Positions 16,533-25,230 of a stretch of 64,000 bases of DNA are shown piece by piece. The DNA is from Prauserella flavalba (GTDB taxonomy: Bacteria; Actinomycetota; Actinomycetes; Mycobacteriales; Pseudonocardiaceae), in the NCBI RefSeq assembly GCF_003202235.1, contig NZ_MASU01000005.1, forward strand, positions 992,001-1,056,000. The letters are read 5' to 3'. How positions within the stretch are numbered: position 1 is the stretch's first letter; every line of letters starts with the position of its first letter. The notes beneath the pieces were generated by a model. It saw nothing but the letters and a program-made list of their open reading frames with translations, was not told where the DNA came from and did not search any database. Position numbers and translations under genes: made by a program.

Positions 16533-18446
16533 TCAGTACGAGCGCGCCGTGGTCACGCCGGTCGCGGCGTTCCACGTGATGTAGCCGTGCTCGAAGTTGC
16601 TGCGACGGCCACCGGAGATGGCGAACTCGTCACTCGTCGGGTAGCCGAGGAACGACCGCTCCCAGCCGAGCTGCGCCCACTTCGTCTTGATGGCGCCGCG
16701 GATCTCGTGGGCGCCCGTCGCGGACGTCCAGTAGATCGAGCCGCCCTCGAAGTGGTTGTAGCGGCCCCGGCCGTCGGGCGTCTGCTGCTCGCTGGTCTTC
16801 GGGTAGCCGAGCGGGCCACGTTCCCACCCGAGCTGCGCCCACTTGGATTTGATCGCACCGTAGATCGCCTGTGCGCCGGTGCCGGACGTCCAGTAGATCG
16901 AGCCGTTCTGGAAGTGGTTGTAGCGGCCCCGGCCGTCGGGGGTGCCGCGTTCGTCGGTGGTCGGGTACTTCAGCGGCCCGCGCTCCCAGCCGAGCTGGCC
17001 CCACGCGGTCTTGATGGAGCCGCGGATCTCGTGGGCTCCGGTCGACGGCGTCCAGTAGATCGAGCCGCCCGCCCCGGCGAAGTGGTTGTAGCGGCCGACG
17101 TTGTCCGGGGTGGCGAGCTCGTCGGTCCTCGGGTAGCCGAGGTGCCCGGCCTCGCTGCCGTACGCGGCCCAGGTGTCGCGGATCGCGCCGCCGATGATGC
17201 GGGCACCGGTGCCCTCGGACCAGTACACCGAGCCGGCTCCGCTCGCGAACGTGGTCCGCAGCCCGCCGTTCGCGGCGGACCGCTCCAGCTCGTACACGCC
17301 GCCGAGCGCCCCGGCGTCGGCGCCCGCGGCCTGCCAGCGCTGGTACACCGGGCTGGTGTCCCAGCCGGCCATCAGCTCGGTGACCCGCTGCCGGACGGCG
17401 GGCAGCTGCTGGTAGCCGAGCTCCCCCGGGCACTCGGTGTAGCCGACGTCGCGGTGCCCGTAGATGGTCGGTAGCTCGACCTCGGTGCCCTCCGGGTACC
17501 TCGCGGTTCCGCCGCCGCCCGACACGAGCGTGACCGTCCCGTTCGGATCGCGGTAGCCGCGGGCGAGTTTCCATGCCAGGAACCGGGACACCGACTCCAG
17601 CTGCTCGGGCGTGGGCGCCACGTCGGTGAACGTGCCGAGCATCGACATGCCCACGGTGAACTTGTTGAAACCGCCGGCGTGCGCGCCCCAGACGGGCTTG
17701 TCGAGGCCGCCGAAGCGGCCCTCGAAGATCTGGCCGTACTTGTCGACGAGGACGTTGTAGCCGATGTCGCACCAGCCGAGGTCCTGCGCGTGGTAGGCGT
17801 AGATTCCGCGCACGATGCGCGCCGAGTCGGCCGCGGTGTAGTCGTTCGTGCCCGCCGTGTGGTGGATCGTGGCGGCCTTGACCGTGGGGCTGTACTCGAC
17901 GCCGATTCCCTGCTGCGCGAAGCAGTTGGTGCGGATCGTCTCGTCGGCGCCCCATGCGGCGCGGTTGATCACGGGAGGCTGTGCGACGTCCGCGGCGGCG
18001 GCACGCGTGGCGACCGTGCCGCCGTCACCCGGATCGATGAGCACAATGGACAGTTCGGCGGCGTCGACGGGGGCACCGCCCCGTTCGGCGCGCACCCGAA
18101 GCGCGGTCGAGTCGCCGAGCCACACCGGTTCGCTCGCCCGCACGCCGCCGCGTCCGTCCACGGCCTCCAGCGTCACCCAGTCACCCCACGTGCCGTCTGT
18201 GGCCTGGGCGCGTACGTCGAGCACGTCGGGCGCGGCGCCGCTCCAGCGGGCCGCGGCCAGCGCGAACGGGTTCTCACTGCGCAGTTCCCGCACGTCGGCG
18301 GCCCGGGTGAGGCCGCGAGCGGACGACAACGGCACCGTCTCGATCTCCGGCGTCACCGGCGCGGGGGCAGGCGCGGCGGCGGACGGAACGGGAACGAGCG
18401 CGAGCGCAGGCGCGGCGACGACAGCGATCACCCATCTCGGGCGCAT
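16533..18446 (-). CDS. Secreted N-acetylmuramoyl-L-alanine amidase with five LGFP repeats
   Basis: A 637-residue exported cell-wall protein. The start at ATG 18446 gives a signal peptide (MRPRWVIAVVAAPALALVPV, cleavage after AAA/APA). A PGRP/amidase domain spans roughly 160-360, with ATIHHTAGTNDYTAADSARI and YGHRDVGYTECPG supplying zinc ligands. Five repeats of about 55 residues follow, each with the pattern L-G-W/Y-x-P ... GRYNHF ... GSIYWT ... GAHEIRG, the LGFP repeat that attaches proteins to the actinobacterial envelope. It probably trims peptidoglycan during growth. Confidence 0.93.
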   Translation of the reverse strand: MRPRWVIAVVAAPALALVPVPSAAAPAPAPVTPEIETVPLSSARGLTRAADVRELRSENPFALAAARWSGAAPDVLDVRAQATDGTWGDWVTLEAVDGRGGVRASEPVWLGDSTALRVRAERGGAPVDAAELSIVLIDPGDGGTVATRAAAADVAQPPVINRAAWGADETIRTNCFAQQGIGVEYSPTVKAATIHHTAGTNDYTAADSARIVRGIYAYHAQDLGWCDIGYNVLVDKYGQIFEGRFGGLDKPVWGAHAGGFNKFTVGMSMLGTFTDVAPTPEQLESVSRFLAWKLARGYRDPNGTVTLVSGGGGTARYPEGTEVELPTIYGHRDVGYTECPGELGYQQLPAVRQRVTELMAGWDTSPVYQRWQAAGADAGALGGVYELERSAANGGLRTTFASGAGSVYWSEGTGARIIGGAIRDTWAAYGSEAGHLGYPRTDELATPDNVGRYNHFAGAGGSIYWTPSTGAHEIRGSIKTAWGQLGWERGPLKYPTTDERGTPDGRGRYNHFQNGSIYWTSGTGAQAIYGAIKSKWAQLGWERGPLGYPKTSEQQTPDGRGRYNHFEGGSIYWTSATGAHEIRGAIKTKWAQLGWERSFLGYPTSDEFAISGGRRSNFEHGYITWNAATGVTTARSY

Positions 18447-18598
18447 GAGAAGACCCCCAGTAGCGGCGAAAACCGTGCTGTCACACGGCCGGGTGATGCT
18501 AACCCAGTGCCCGAGGGCGCTGATCATCGCCTGGACCATCCCGTGTGGACACCACGGAATGTGCGTCAGGACGGAAAATCACCGCCGCCGCACGACGT

Positions 18599-20107
18599 TC
18601 AGCCGCGACGAAGGAGCCGGGCGAGCGGCGACGCCCGCCTGCGGGCCGGGCGCAACCTGCCGGCCACCACATCGTCGAGCAGCGTCCCCACGGTCTCGTT
18701 CGCGCACGCCTTGTTGGCGCCGATGCCCCCGGAGGGACCGCGCTTGATCCAGCCGACGACATAGGTTCCCGGCCGCCCCTCCACGCGCCCGCCGGAATGC
18801 GGGATCGTGCCGCTGCCGGTGTCGAAGGGCAGTCCGGGCACCGGCGTTCCCCGGTAGCCGACCGCCCGCACGACGTGTCCCGTCGCGATCTCCACGTCGT
18901 CGCCCGGTCCGGTGACGCGAAGCCCGCGCACCTGGGCGTCGCCGACGATCTCCATCGGGGCGGAGTGGAACCGGAACACGATGCGCCGCCGTCCGTCCGG
19001 CGGCGCGGCGGACCAGTCGACGGCCTCCCGCGTGGCCGCCCGCAGCAGGCCGGCCTTGCCGGAGGGCTCCGCCGCGTCGATCGCCTCCGCCGTGCGCGCG
19101 TCGTGGTCGTCGACGACGAGGTCGAGATCGTCCCGCTCGGTCAGCGCGAGCAGCTCCGGCCGGGTGAAAGCGGCCGCGTCGGGCCCCCTGCGCCCGAGCA
19201 GCACGACTTCACGGACCTTGCTCGACCGCAGCCGGTCCAGCGCCTCCGATGCGATCGAGGTGCCCGCCAGCTCGTCCGGGTCCGTGGTCAGTATCCGGGC
19301 CACGTCGAGCGCCACATTGCCGTTGCCGATCACCACGACGCGCTCGGCCGCGAGGTCGAGCACGTCCGGCGGCGCGTCGGGATGCCCGTTGTACCAGGCG
19401 ACCACCGAGGTCGCCGCGACGCTGCCGGGGAGGTCCTCGCCGGGAAGGCCGAGGCTGCGCGCCGACGAGGCGCCCACGGCGTAGATCACCGCGTCGTGCC
19501 GCGAGGCCAGCTCGTCGGCGGTGACGTCCCTGCCCACCTCGACCCCGAGGCGCAGCCGCAGCCGCGGGTGCGGGTGGAACCGCGCGAAGGTCTCGCCGAT
19601 CTTCTTCGTCGACGGATGGTCGGGCGCGACGCCGTACCGGATCAGGCCACCGGCGACGGGCAGGCGGTCGATCAGCGTCACGTGCGCGTTGGTGTGCAGC
19701 AGCAGGTCCTCGACGGCGTACATCCCCGCGGGCCCGGTGCCCACCACCGCGATGTCGAGCGGCGCCAGGTCGCTCGGGATGGTGCGGGTGAACACCCGCG
19801 GGTTCCACGCGTGGAAGTTCGGCGCCGGATCGGCGGCCTCGGCGACCGGGTGGCGGTCCGCATAGTAGCCGGCGTTGATCCCGGCGTACGCCGTGAACGG
19901 GCCGGTCAGCGCGTCCACCGGGAAGATCGCGTCGACCGGGCACGCGTCGGCACAGGCACCGCAGTCGATGCAGGCGCGCGGGTCGACGTACAGCATCTCG
20001 GTGTTGCCGAAGTCCGGCTCGTCCGGCGTCGGGTGGATGCAGTTGACGGGGCAGACCGCCACACACGAGGCGTCGTTGCAGCACGTCTGGGTGATCGCGA
20101 AGGCCAT
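18599..20107 (-). CDS. fprB: FprB-type ferredoxin-NADP reductase with N-terminal ferredoxin domain
   Basis: A 502-residue fusion. The N-terminus holds a 7Fe/4Fe-type ferredoxin with CCNDASCVAVCPVNC and CIDCGACADACPVDAI. The rest is an adrenodoxin-reductase-like flavoprotein: FAD motif VVGTGPAGMYAVEDL (about 120), YGVAPDHPSTKKI, NADP motif VVIGNGNVALDVARI and C-terminal YVVGWIKRGPSGGIG. It would deliver NADPH electrons directly. It begins three bases after the diiron oxygenase gene, so it is the likely redox partner of that enzyme. Confidence 0.92.
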   Translation of the reverse strand: MAFAITQTCCNDASCVAVCPVNCIHPTPDEPDFGNTEMLYVDPRACIDCGACADACPVDAIFPVDALTGPFTAYAGINAGYYADRHPVAEAADPAPNFHAWNPRVFTRTIPSDLAPLDIAVVGTGPAGMYAVEDLLLHTNAHVTLIDRLPVAGGLIRYGVAPDHPSTKKIGETFARFHPHPRLRLRLGVEVGRDVTADELASRHDAVIYAVGASSARSLGLPGEDLPGSVAATSVVAWYNGHPDAPPDVLDLAAERVVVIGNGNVALDVARILTTDPDELAGTSIASEALDRLRSSKVREVVLLGRRGPDAAAFTRPELLALTERDDLDLVVDDHDARTAEAIDAAEPSGKAGLLRAATREAVDWSAAPPDGRRRIVFRFHSAPMEIVGDAQVRGLRVTGPGDDVEIATGHVVRAVGYRGTPVPGLPFDTGSGTIPHSGGRVEGRPGTYVVGWIKRGPSGGIGANKACANETVGTLLDDVVAGRLRPARRRASPLARLLRRG

Positions 20108-20110
20108 GAT

Positions 20111-21028
20111 TCAGATGAGGTTGGCGCGCTGGTACCAGCGCATCGACGCCTTGGTGAGCAGCCCGGCGGAATCGAGGAACTCCATCAGCCCGGAGCAGCT
20201 CGACCGCAGCATCGACTTGTGGTGCTCGTTGGCCTTCGCCTCGCGCAGCGCCCGCTTCGTGTCGAGCCCCGCGTTGGCGTAGACCCTGGGATTCACCATG
20301 CTGCTGACGATGAAGTACGCGGCGATGGAGACCACGAGCGCGTTGTACTGCCTGCGCAGCCTGCCGACGCCCTTCAGCCGCTCGCGGGTCTCCTCGCGCG
20401 CGAACTTCATGTGCCGCGACTCCTCCACCACGTGGATGTTGTTGATGGTGCGCACGAACGGCACCACGCGCTCGTCACGCATCCAGTCGCGCTGCATGAC
20501 GTCGAGGACCTCCTCCGCGACGAGGATCGCGGCGTAGGCGGCCTCTCCCGTGGCGGTGGTCTTGAAGAAGCGGCCGAGCTCCACGGCCAGGCGGCGCGGC
20601 CGGTAGGCGGGCGCGCGCAGCTTCGCGGCGCCGCGCGCGAACATGATCGAGTGGCGGCACTCGTCGGCGATCTCGGTGAGCGCCCACTGGAACGCGGGGT
20701 CGGTCGGGTCCTTCGCATAGAAGTCCCTGAGCACCATCTGCTGCAGGATCATCTCGAACCAGATGCCGGTGCTCGCCACCGACGCGGCCTCCTGGCGGGT
20801 GAGCTCACGCTGCTGCTCGGGCGTCATCTCCGCCCAGTAGGACGTGCCGTACAGCGTGCTCCACTCCGGGCTCGCGCCGTGGTAGCTCGTGTCGAGCGGG
20901 GTCTCCCAGTCGACCTCCGTCACGGGGTCGTAGGACAACGTCTCCGACGAGTCCAGCAACCGCCGGGCGACCGCCTGGCGGCCGGCGTCGGGCGTGTCGG
21001 CGTGCTGGGTGGTGTCGACGCTGGTCAT
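20111..21028 (-). CDS. AurF-like diiron oxygenase
   Basis: A 305-residue ferritin-like protein of the AurF (p-aminobenzoate N-oxygenase) family. Carboxylate/histidine iron ligands are visible in QEAASVASTGIWFEM, ADECRHSIMFARG and VVEESRHMKFARE, the ExxxH pattern appearing twice. AurF-type enzymes oxidise aryl amines or fatty acyl chains; the many uncharacterised actinobacterial members beside FprB probably hydroxylate lipids. An operator-like palindrome lies 42 bases upstream. Substrate unknown. Confidence 0.85.
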   Translation of the reverse strand: MTSVDTTQHADTPDAGRQAVARRLLDSSETLSYDPVTEVDWETPLDTSYHGASPEWSTLYGTSYWAEMTPEQQRELTRQEAASVASTGIWFEMILQQMVLRDFYAKDPTDPAFQWALTEIADECRHSIMFARGAAKLRAPAYRPRRLAVELGRFFKTTATGEAAYAAILVAEEVLDVMQRDWMRDERVVPFVRTINNIHVVEESRHMKFAREETRERLKGVGRLRRQYNALVVSIAAYFIVSSMVNPRVYANAGLDTKRALREAKANEHHKSMLRSSCSGLMEFLDSAGLLTKASMRWYQRANLI

Positions 21029-21053
21029 CGTTGCTCCCTGGCGACGTTTTCCT

Positions 21054-21084
21054 GTTACCGCGATTTACAGTTACCAACGGTAAC
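21054..21084 (-). promoter_or_regulatory. TetR-type operator upstream of the diiron oxygenase
   Basis: A perfect palindrome GTTACC-AAC-GGTAAC occupies 21070-21084, and another GTTACC half-site lies at 21054-21059. The element sits 26-56 bases before the start codon of the AurF-like gene, where a promoter would be. Size and symmetry fit a TetR dimer. The nearest TetR gene (22039) is a candidate, but that gene also has its own different palindrome, so the partner is uncertain. Confidence 0.5.
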
Positions 21085-21109
21085 ACGAACTTGGCCGGGG
21101 ACGCGAGCG

Positions 21110-21967
21110 TCAGGGGTGCCCCGCGTGCGGCGCCGGCGCGCGGGCGGTGAGCACGCGGCCGGTCGCGGGGCCGGTGAGCAGCCGTTCGAGGTTCTCCTCG
21201 AACCCGTCGGTCATGCGCCAGTCCGCCGTGAGCACGAACAGCGTGCGACCGTCCTCGCCGCCGAGCGCGCACGCGAACCCGGCGTGTTCGAGCGGGACAG
21301 TCTCCAGCACCGCACCCCCTTCGGCGACCCGCACGCAGGCGGGTCCGCTCGCGCCCCAGCCCGGGGTCCAGATCGCCCCCTCGGCATCGAGCACCATGCC
21401 GTCACCGGGCACCGGGGCCCACACCCGCCGGTTCGCCAGTCCGCCGTCCTCGCCGATGTCGAACGCGGTCAGCGTGCCGGCGAAGGACTCCGCGATGACC
21501 AGCGTCCCGCCGTCCGGGGTGACCACCATCCCGTTGGGGAACGCGATCCCGTCGGCCACCTCGCGCACCTCCCCCTCCGGCGTGACCAGCGCGATGAACC
21601 CGGGCGCCTCGCCCTCCGCGGGGTGGAAGTCCGCGCCGCCGTTGACGTAGCCGCGGCCCCGGCCGTCCACGACGATCTCGTTGAGCCCGCCGGGAAGCCC
21701 GCTCAGATCGGCGTGGTCCACGAGCGAACCGTCCGGCTCCTGGCGCAGCAACCGCTGCTCGGGCCCGGCGACCACCAGCAGGCGCCCGTCGGGCAGCCAG
21801 TCGATCGAGAACGGCAGCGTGGTCGGCACCGTGGCCATCACCTCGGCCGCGCCGTCCAGGCCGACGGCCAGCACCTCGCCGGTGCCCCAGTTGGACAGCC
21901 ACAGCCTGCCCTCGTGCCAGCGTGCCGACTCGCCGATCCGCAGGCCGCTCAGCAGTACCTCGGTCAT
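21110..21967 (-). CDS. SMP-30/gluconolactonase/LRE-family lactonase-like protein
   Basis: A 285-residue six-bladed beta-propeller. The family fingerprints are GESARWHEGRLWLSNWGTGE near the N-terminus (metal-binding Glu), LNEIVVDGRGRGYVNGGADF (Asn ligand) and FPNGMVVTPDGGTLVIAESF (Asn and Asp region). Members hydrolyse sugar or other lactones with a divalent metal. It lies between the diiron oxygenase and the TetR gene in the same direction. Lactone specificity cannot be predicted. Confidence 0.87.
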   Translation of the reverse strand: MTEVLLSGLRIGESARWHEGRLWLSNWGTGEVLAVGLDGAAEVMATVPTTLPFSIDWLPDGRLLVVAGPEQRLLRQEPDGSLVDHADLSGLPGGLNEIVVDGRGRGYVNGGADFHPAEGEAPGFIALVTPEGEVREVADGIAFPNGMVVTPDGGTLVIAESFAGTLTAFDIGEDGGLANRRVWAPVPGDGMVLDAEGAIWTPGWGASGPACVRVAEGGAVLETVPLEHAGFACALGGEDGRTLFVLTADWRMTDGFEENLERLLTGPATGRVLTARAPAPHAGHP

Positions 21968-22038
21968 CGTGTCCGCTCCTTCGGTATCGGGGAACCCCGT
22001 TCACCTCCGATACGAACGGGCACCGGCCGGATCGACAC

Positions 22039-22647
22039 TCAGCCGTGATTCACAAGGAAATCGTCCACAAGGCGGGCGCAGAACGCCGGGTCGTTGGGCC
22101 GCCTGGTGATGAGCGTGTTGAACAACAGCGGGCCGACGAGCTGGGCGGCCGCGGCGTCGATCTCGTCGTCGTCCGGCCGGCCCCCGGCTCCGAGGCATGC
22201 GGTGAGCACCGTGTCGAACGGGCTGCGGTAGTTGGTCACGATGTGCTCGCGCAGCGCGGCGAGCCGCGTGCGCTCGGCGGCGTCGGCCGGCGTGTCGGCG
22301 GAAAGCCCGATCGTCGTCATCCACACCACGGCCGCGAGCGTCGGCGCCTGCTCGATCTGCCGGGCCTGCGCTCGCACGAGCCGCAGCAGGCGCTCGCGCG
22401 GGGATCCGTTCGCCGATGGCGGCCGCAGCGGGGGCAGCAGCTGCTGGAACGCCGCCGCGAGCAGCTCGGTGTTGTTCGGGAAGTGGCGGTACAGCGTGGA
22501 CCGGGCGACGCCGCTGCGGGCCGTGACGGCGTCGATCGTCACCTGTCGCACCCCGCCCTCGGACAGCAGCGCCACGGCCGCGGCCAGGATCGCCGCGCGG
22601 GACCGGTCGAGCCGGGGGTCCCGGTGCTCGGTGTGGTGGGTGGTCAC
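22039..22647 (-). CDS. TetR-family repressor of the adjacent MFS exporter
   Basis: A 202-residue TetR protein. The helix-turn-helix (about 15-60) reads ILAAAVALLSEGGVRQVTID followed by ARSGVARSTLYRHFPNNTEL. The C-terminal domain is of the AcrR-like class. It is divergent from a 14-helix MFS exporter, with an 18-bp palindrome between them, the classical layout for drug-responsive control. Confidence 0.88.
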   Translation of the reverse strand: MTTHHTEHRDPRLDRSRAAILAAAVALLSEGGVRQVTIDAVTARSGVARSTLYRHFPNNTELLAAAFQQLLPPLRPPSANGSPRERLLRLVRAQARQIEQAPTLAAVVWMTTIGLSADTPADAAERTRLAALREHIVTNYRSPFDTVLTACLGAGGRPDDDEIDAAAAQLVGPLLFNTLITRRPNDPAFCARLVDDFLVNHG

Positions 22648-22718
22648 GGACGCATTCTCCTGGTAGTCACCGACGACGCTCTACAGAACCGCTGGTCCTG
22701 CTACGATACCGGCAGTTT

Positions 22719-22736
22719 CGTTTCTCGCCCGAAACG
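22719..22736. promoter_or_regulatory. Operator CGTTTC-N6-GAAACG between tetR and MFS genes
   Basis: CGTTTC (22719-22724) and GAAACG (22731-22736) form a perfect palindrome, extended outward by GTTTCG (22715-22720) against CGAAAC (22730-22735). A -10-like TACGAT lies at 22702-22707, so the site would overlap the transcription start of the exporter. It ends 7 bases before the ATG of the exporter. Confidence 0.6.
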
Positions 22737-22743
22737 AGGTGCG

Positions 22744-24258
22744 ATGACGGTAGGTACCGCCGGGGTTCCCGCACTGTCCGCCGGGCGCCGGGCATGGACG
22801 GTCGGCCTGATGTGCTCGGCCGTGGGCCTGGTCATCGCGATGGTCACGATCGTCAACACCGCGCTGCCCGCCCTCGCCGCCGACACCGGCGTGAGCCAGG
22901 CGCAGCAGACCTGGATCGTCGACGTCTACACGCTGGTGCTGGCGGCGCTCGTGCTCCCGGCGGGGGCGCTCGGCGACCGCTACGGCCGCCGGGGCGTGCT
23001 GATCATCGGCCTGGTCGTGTTCGCACTGGGTTGCGCCGCACCGCTGGTCGGCGACTCACCCGCGTGGCTGATCGCGGCCAGGGCCGTCACCGGGCTGGGC
23101 GCGGCGATGATCATGCCCGCGACGCTCTCGATCATCAACGCGAGCTTCCGGGCGGACCGCCGCGGGCGGGCCATCGGCATCTGGGCCGCCGTCGCGGGCA
23201 TCGGCGGCCTCGGCGGGCTGATCGTCGCGGGCCTGCTGCTCCAGCACTTCTCGTGGCAGTCCGTATTCCTCGGGCCCGCGGTGCTGGCCGTGCTGATGGC
23301 GGTCGCGTCAGCCACGGTGCCGACGTCACGCGAGGAGGTCACGCACACCTTCGACACGGTCGGCGCCGTGCTCAGCGCCCTCGCGGTGGGGTCGCTGGTC
23401 TTCGGCATCCTGCGCGCGGCGGACCTCGGCTGGGCGCACGCCGAGGTGCACGTCGCCCTGGCGGCCGGGCTCCTGCTGGGGGTGCTGTTCGCGTGGTTCG
23501 AGACACGGCACCCAGCTCCGCTGCTGGACGTCAGGCTCTTCACCAACCGCGCCTTCGCCACCGGCTCGGTGTCGGTGACCGTGCAGTTCACGGCCGCGTT
23601 CGGCGCCCTGTTCGCGCTGGCGCAGTACCTGCAGCTCGTACAGGGCTACTCGCCGCTGGACTCGGGACTGGTGCTGTGGCCGATCGCGGTGTCGCTGTTC
23701 CCGCTGTCGCTCGCGTCGGCCCACCTGGCCCGCCGGTTCGGGCTGCTCGCCGTGACCTGCGTCGGGCTCTCGATCGTGGTCGCCGGGATGGTGCTGCTCG
23801 GCAGGCTCGGGCCGGACAGCGGCTACCCGGCACTGGCGGTGGCGGTGTGCGTGTTGGGCGGTGGTCTCGGGCTCACCGCACCGGCCGCCACGAGCGCGAT
23901 CCTGGACAACGTGCCGCCCGGCAAGTACGGCGTGGCCTCGGCGGTGAACGACGCGACACGGGAGGTCGGCGCGGCGCTGGGCATCGCGCTCGCCGGGAGC
24001 GTGCTGTCGGCGACCTACACCTCGTCGGTGCGGCCGTCGACGGAGGCGCTGCCCGAGGCCGCGCGGCAGGCGGCGGACGGCTCGCTCGCGGGCGCGCTGG
24101 CCGTCGCGGAACGGTCCGGCCCGGAGGGCGGACGGCTCGTCGACGCCGCGCAGGAGGCGTTCTCCCACGGCATGTGGTTGAGCCTGCTCGCGCTGGGCGG
24201 GATCGTGGCGGCCGGCATCGTCGCCGTCGCGTGCCTCCGCGTGCCGCGCTCCGGGTGA
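22744..24258 (+). CDS. DHA2-type (14-TM) MFS drug exporter
   Basis: A 504-residue efflux protein of the EmrB/QacA group. About 14 hydrophobic helices are visible. Motif A appears as LGDRYGRRGVLIIG (about 78), the D1-type IVNTALPALAADTGVSQAQQ precedes it, and the antiporter motif C region is GIGGLGGLIVAGLLL. It would export hydrophobic or cationic compounds in exchange for protons. The start ATG follows GAGGTGCG. Divergent from and probably repressed by the TetR gene. Confidence 0.9.
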   Translation: MTVGTAGVPALSAGRRAWTVGLMCSAVGLVIAMVTIVNTALPALAADTGVSQAQQTWIVDVYTLVLAALVLPAGALGDRYGRRGVLIIGLVVFALGCAAPLVGDSPAWLIAARAVTGLGAAMIMPATLSIINASFRADRRGRAIGIWAAVAGIGGLGGLIVAGLLLQHFSWQSVFLGPAVLAVLMAVASATVPTSREEVTHTFDTVGAVLSALAVGSLVFGILRAADLGWAHAEVHVALAAGLLLGVLFAWFETRHPAPLLDVRLFTNRAFATGSVSVTVQFTAAFGALFALAQYLQLVQGYSPLDSGLVLWPIAVSLFPLSLASAHLARRFGLLAVTCVGLSIVVAGMVLLGRLGPDSGYPALAVAVCVLGGGLGLTAPAATSAILDNVPPGKYGVASAVNDATREVGAALGIALAGSVLSATYTSSVRPSTEALPEAARQAADGSLAGALAVAERSGPEGGRLVDAAQEAFSHGMWLSLLALGGIVAAGIVAVACLRVPRSG

Positions 24259-24266
24259 TCGAGGAG

Positions 24267-25064
24267 TTACGCCGGTACCGCGTAGCGGCTCAGCAGCTGC
24301 TCGGTCCTGCGCACCGCCGCCGCGCGCTCGGCGCCGTTGACGGCGAGCGCCCGCACCACCGGGTCCTCCGGGCCCCTGCGTCCACGCAACTCGGCCATCC
24401 GCTCGGCGAACGACACCCGCGCACCGTCCGGGCCCGTGGTCATGTCCGCGTACCACAGCGCGTCGCGCACCGGCCCCTGCTCGTCGTCGAACTCCGCGAG
24501 CCGCGGGCCCAGGCCCACGAGCTCAGCCACCGCGGCGGCTCCCGCGTGGTGCGCCACCAGTGCGCACACCCGCCGGGGCACTCCGTGCTCGGCCAGGAAC
24601 CGGGCGCCGTCGAGCTGGTGGAACCCCAGCACGTTCAGCGCGCTCGCGTAGCCGATGTCATGCAGCCACGCCGACGCCACGAGCACGTCGGCCTCGTCGG
24701 AGGGCAGCACACGCGCGACCTCCTCGGCGCGTTCGGCAACGCCTTGCGTGTGGGCCCAGCGGCGGGGCAGCTCGACGGCGAGGATGTCCCTGGCAGTCCG
24801 CCGCGCCCAGACCGCGAGCCGTTCTCCCGAGGAAGCCCCCGGCGCGACAGCTCTGAACTCCGCGCGCACGGCTCGTTCGACCAGGATCGGCACGAACGTC
24901 AGGACACGGGCCCGCGCGAACCGCGCCCGCGCCCGTTCCACCCAGTCGTGCACCACCTGAGCGGGCACCCGGTCCTGTTCCCGCACCAGCCGCGCTTCCA
25001 GGTCCCGGATCTGCTGCTCGACCTGCGACTGCCGCAGGCGGCTCCCCCTCAACGCCTCCACCAT
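24267..25064 (-). CDS. HD-domain phosphohydrolase-like protein with N-terminal three-helix bundle
   Basis: A 265-residue protein. Residues about 10-75 (QVEQQIRDLEARLVREQDRV ... WVERARARF) resemble the three-helix-bundle dimerisation domain seen in several actinobacterial proteins. Residues about 110-200 form an HD domain: H in RRWAHTQGVAERAEEVARVL, HD in SAWLHDIGYA, and further H in FHQLDGARFL and ALVAHHAGAAA. HD proteins cleave phosphoesters of nucleotides; the substrate is unknown. Start set at ATG 25064; a longer upstream frame is unsupported. Convergent with the MFS gene, 8 bases apart. Confidence 0.78.
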   Translation of the reverse strand: MVEALRGSRLRQSQVEQQIRDLEARLVREQDRVPAQVVHDWVERARARFARARVLTFVPILVERAVRAEFRAVAPGASSGERLAVWARRTARDILAVELPRRWAHTQGVAERAEEVARVLPSDEADVLVASAWLHDIGYASALNVLGFHQLDGARFLAEHGVPRRVCALVAHHAGAAAVAELVGLGPRLAEFDDEQGPVRDALWYADMTTGPDGARVSFAERMAELRGRRGPEDPVVRALAVNGAERAAAVRRTEQLLSRYAVPA

Positions 25065-25230
25065 GGCACCCGACCCGCTCCCTCCCCCCGGCGGCCACAC
25101 GCGAAGCCCGAGTCTCGCGGCCCGCCCGGCCCGCCGCAAGGGCTGGAAGTCCCGAGAGAAAGACCTCACAGCCGCCACCCCGACGTCCGGCGTTCACCGG
25201 CTGCTCGCCCACCGGGGATACCGTGCGCGC

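Noticed and set aside
18545-22048. A 1167-residue open frame on the plus strand
   Set aside because: It is antisense to the FprB-type, AurF-like and SMP-30 genes, which have clear motifs. High GC content produces long open frames without selection.
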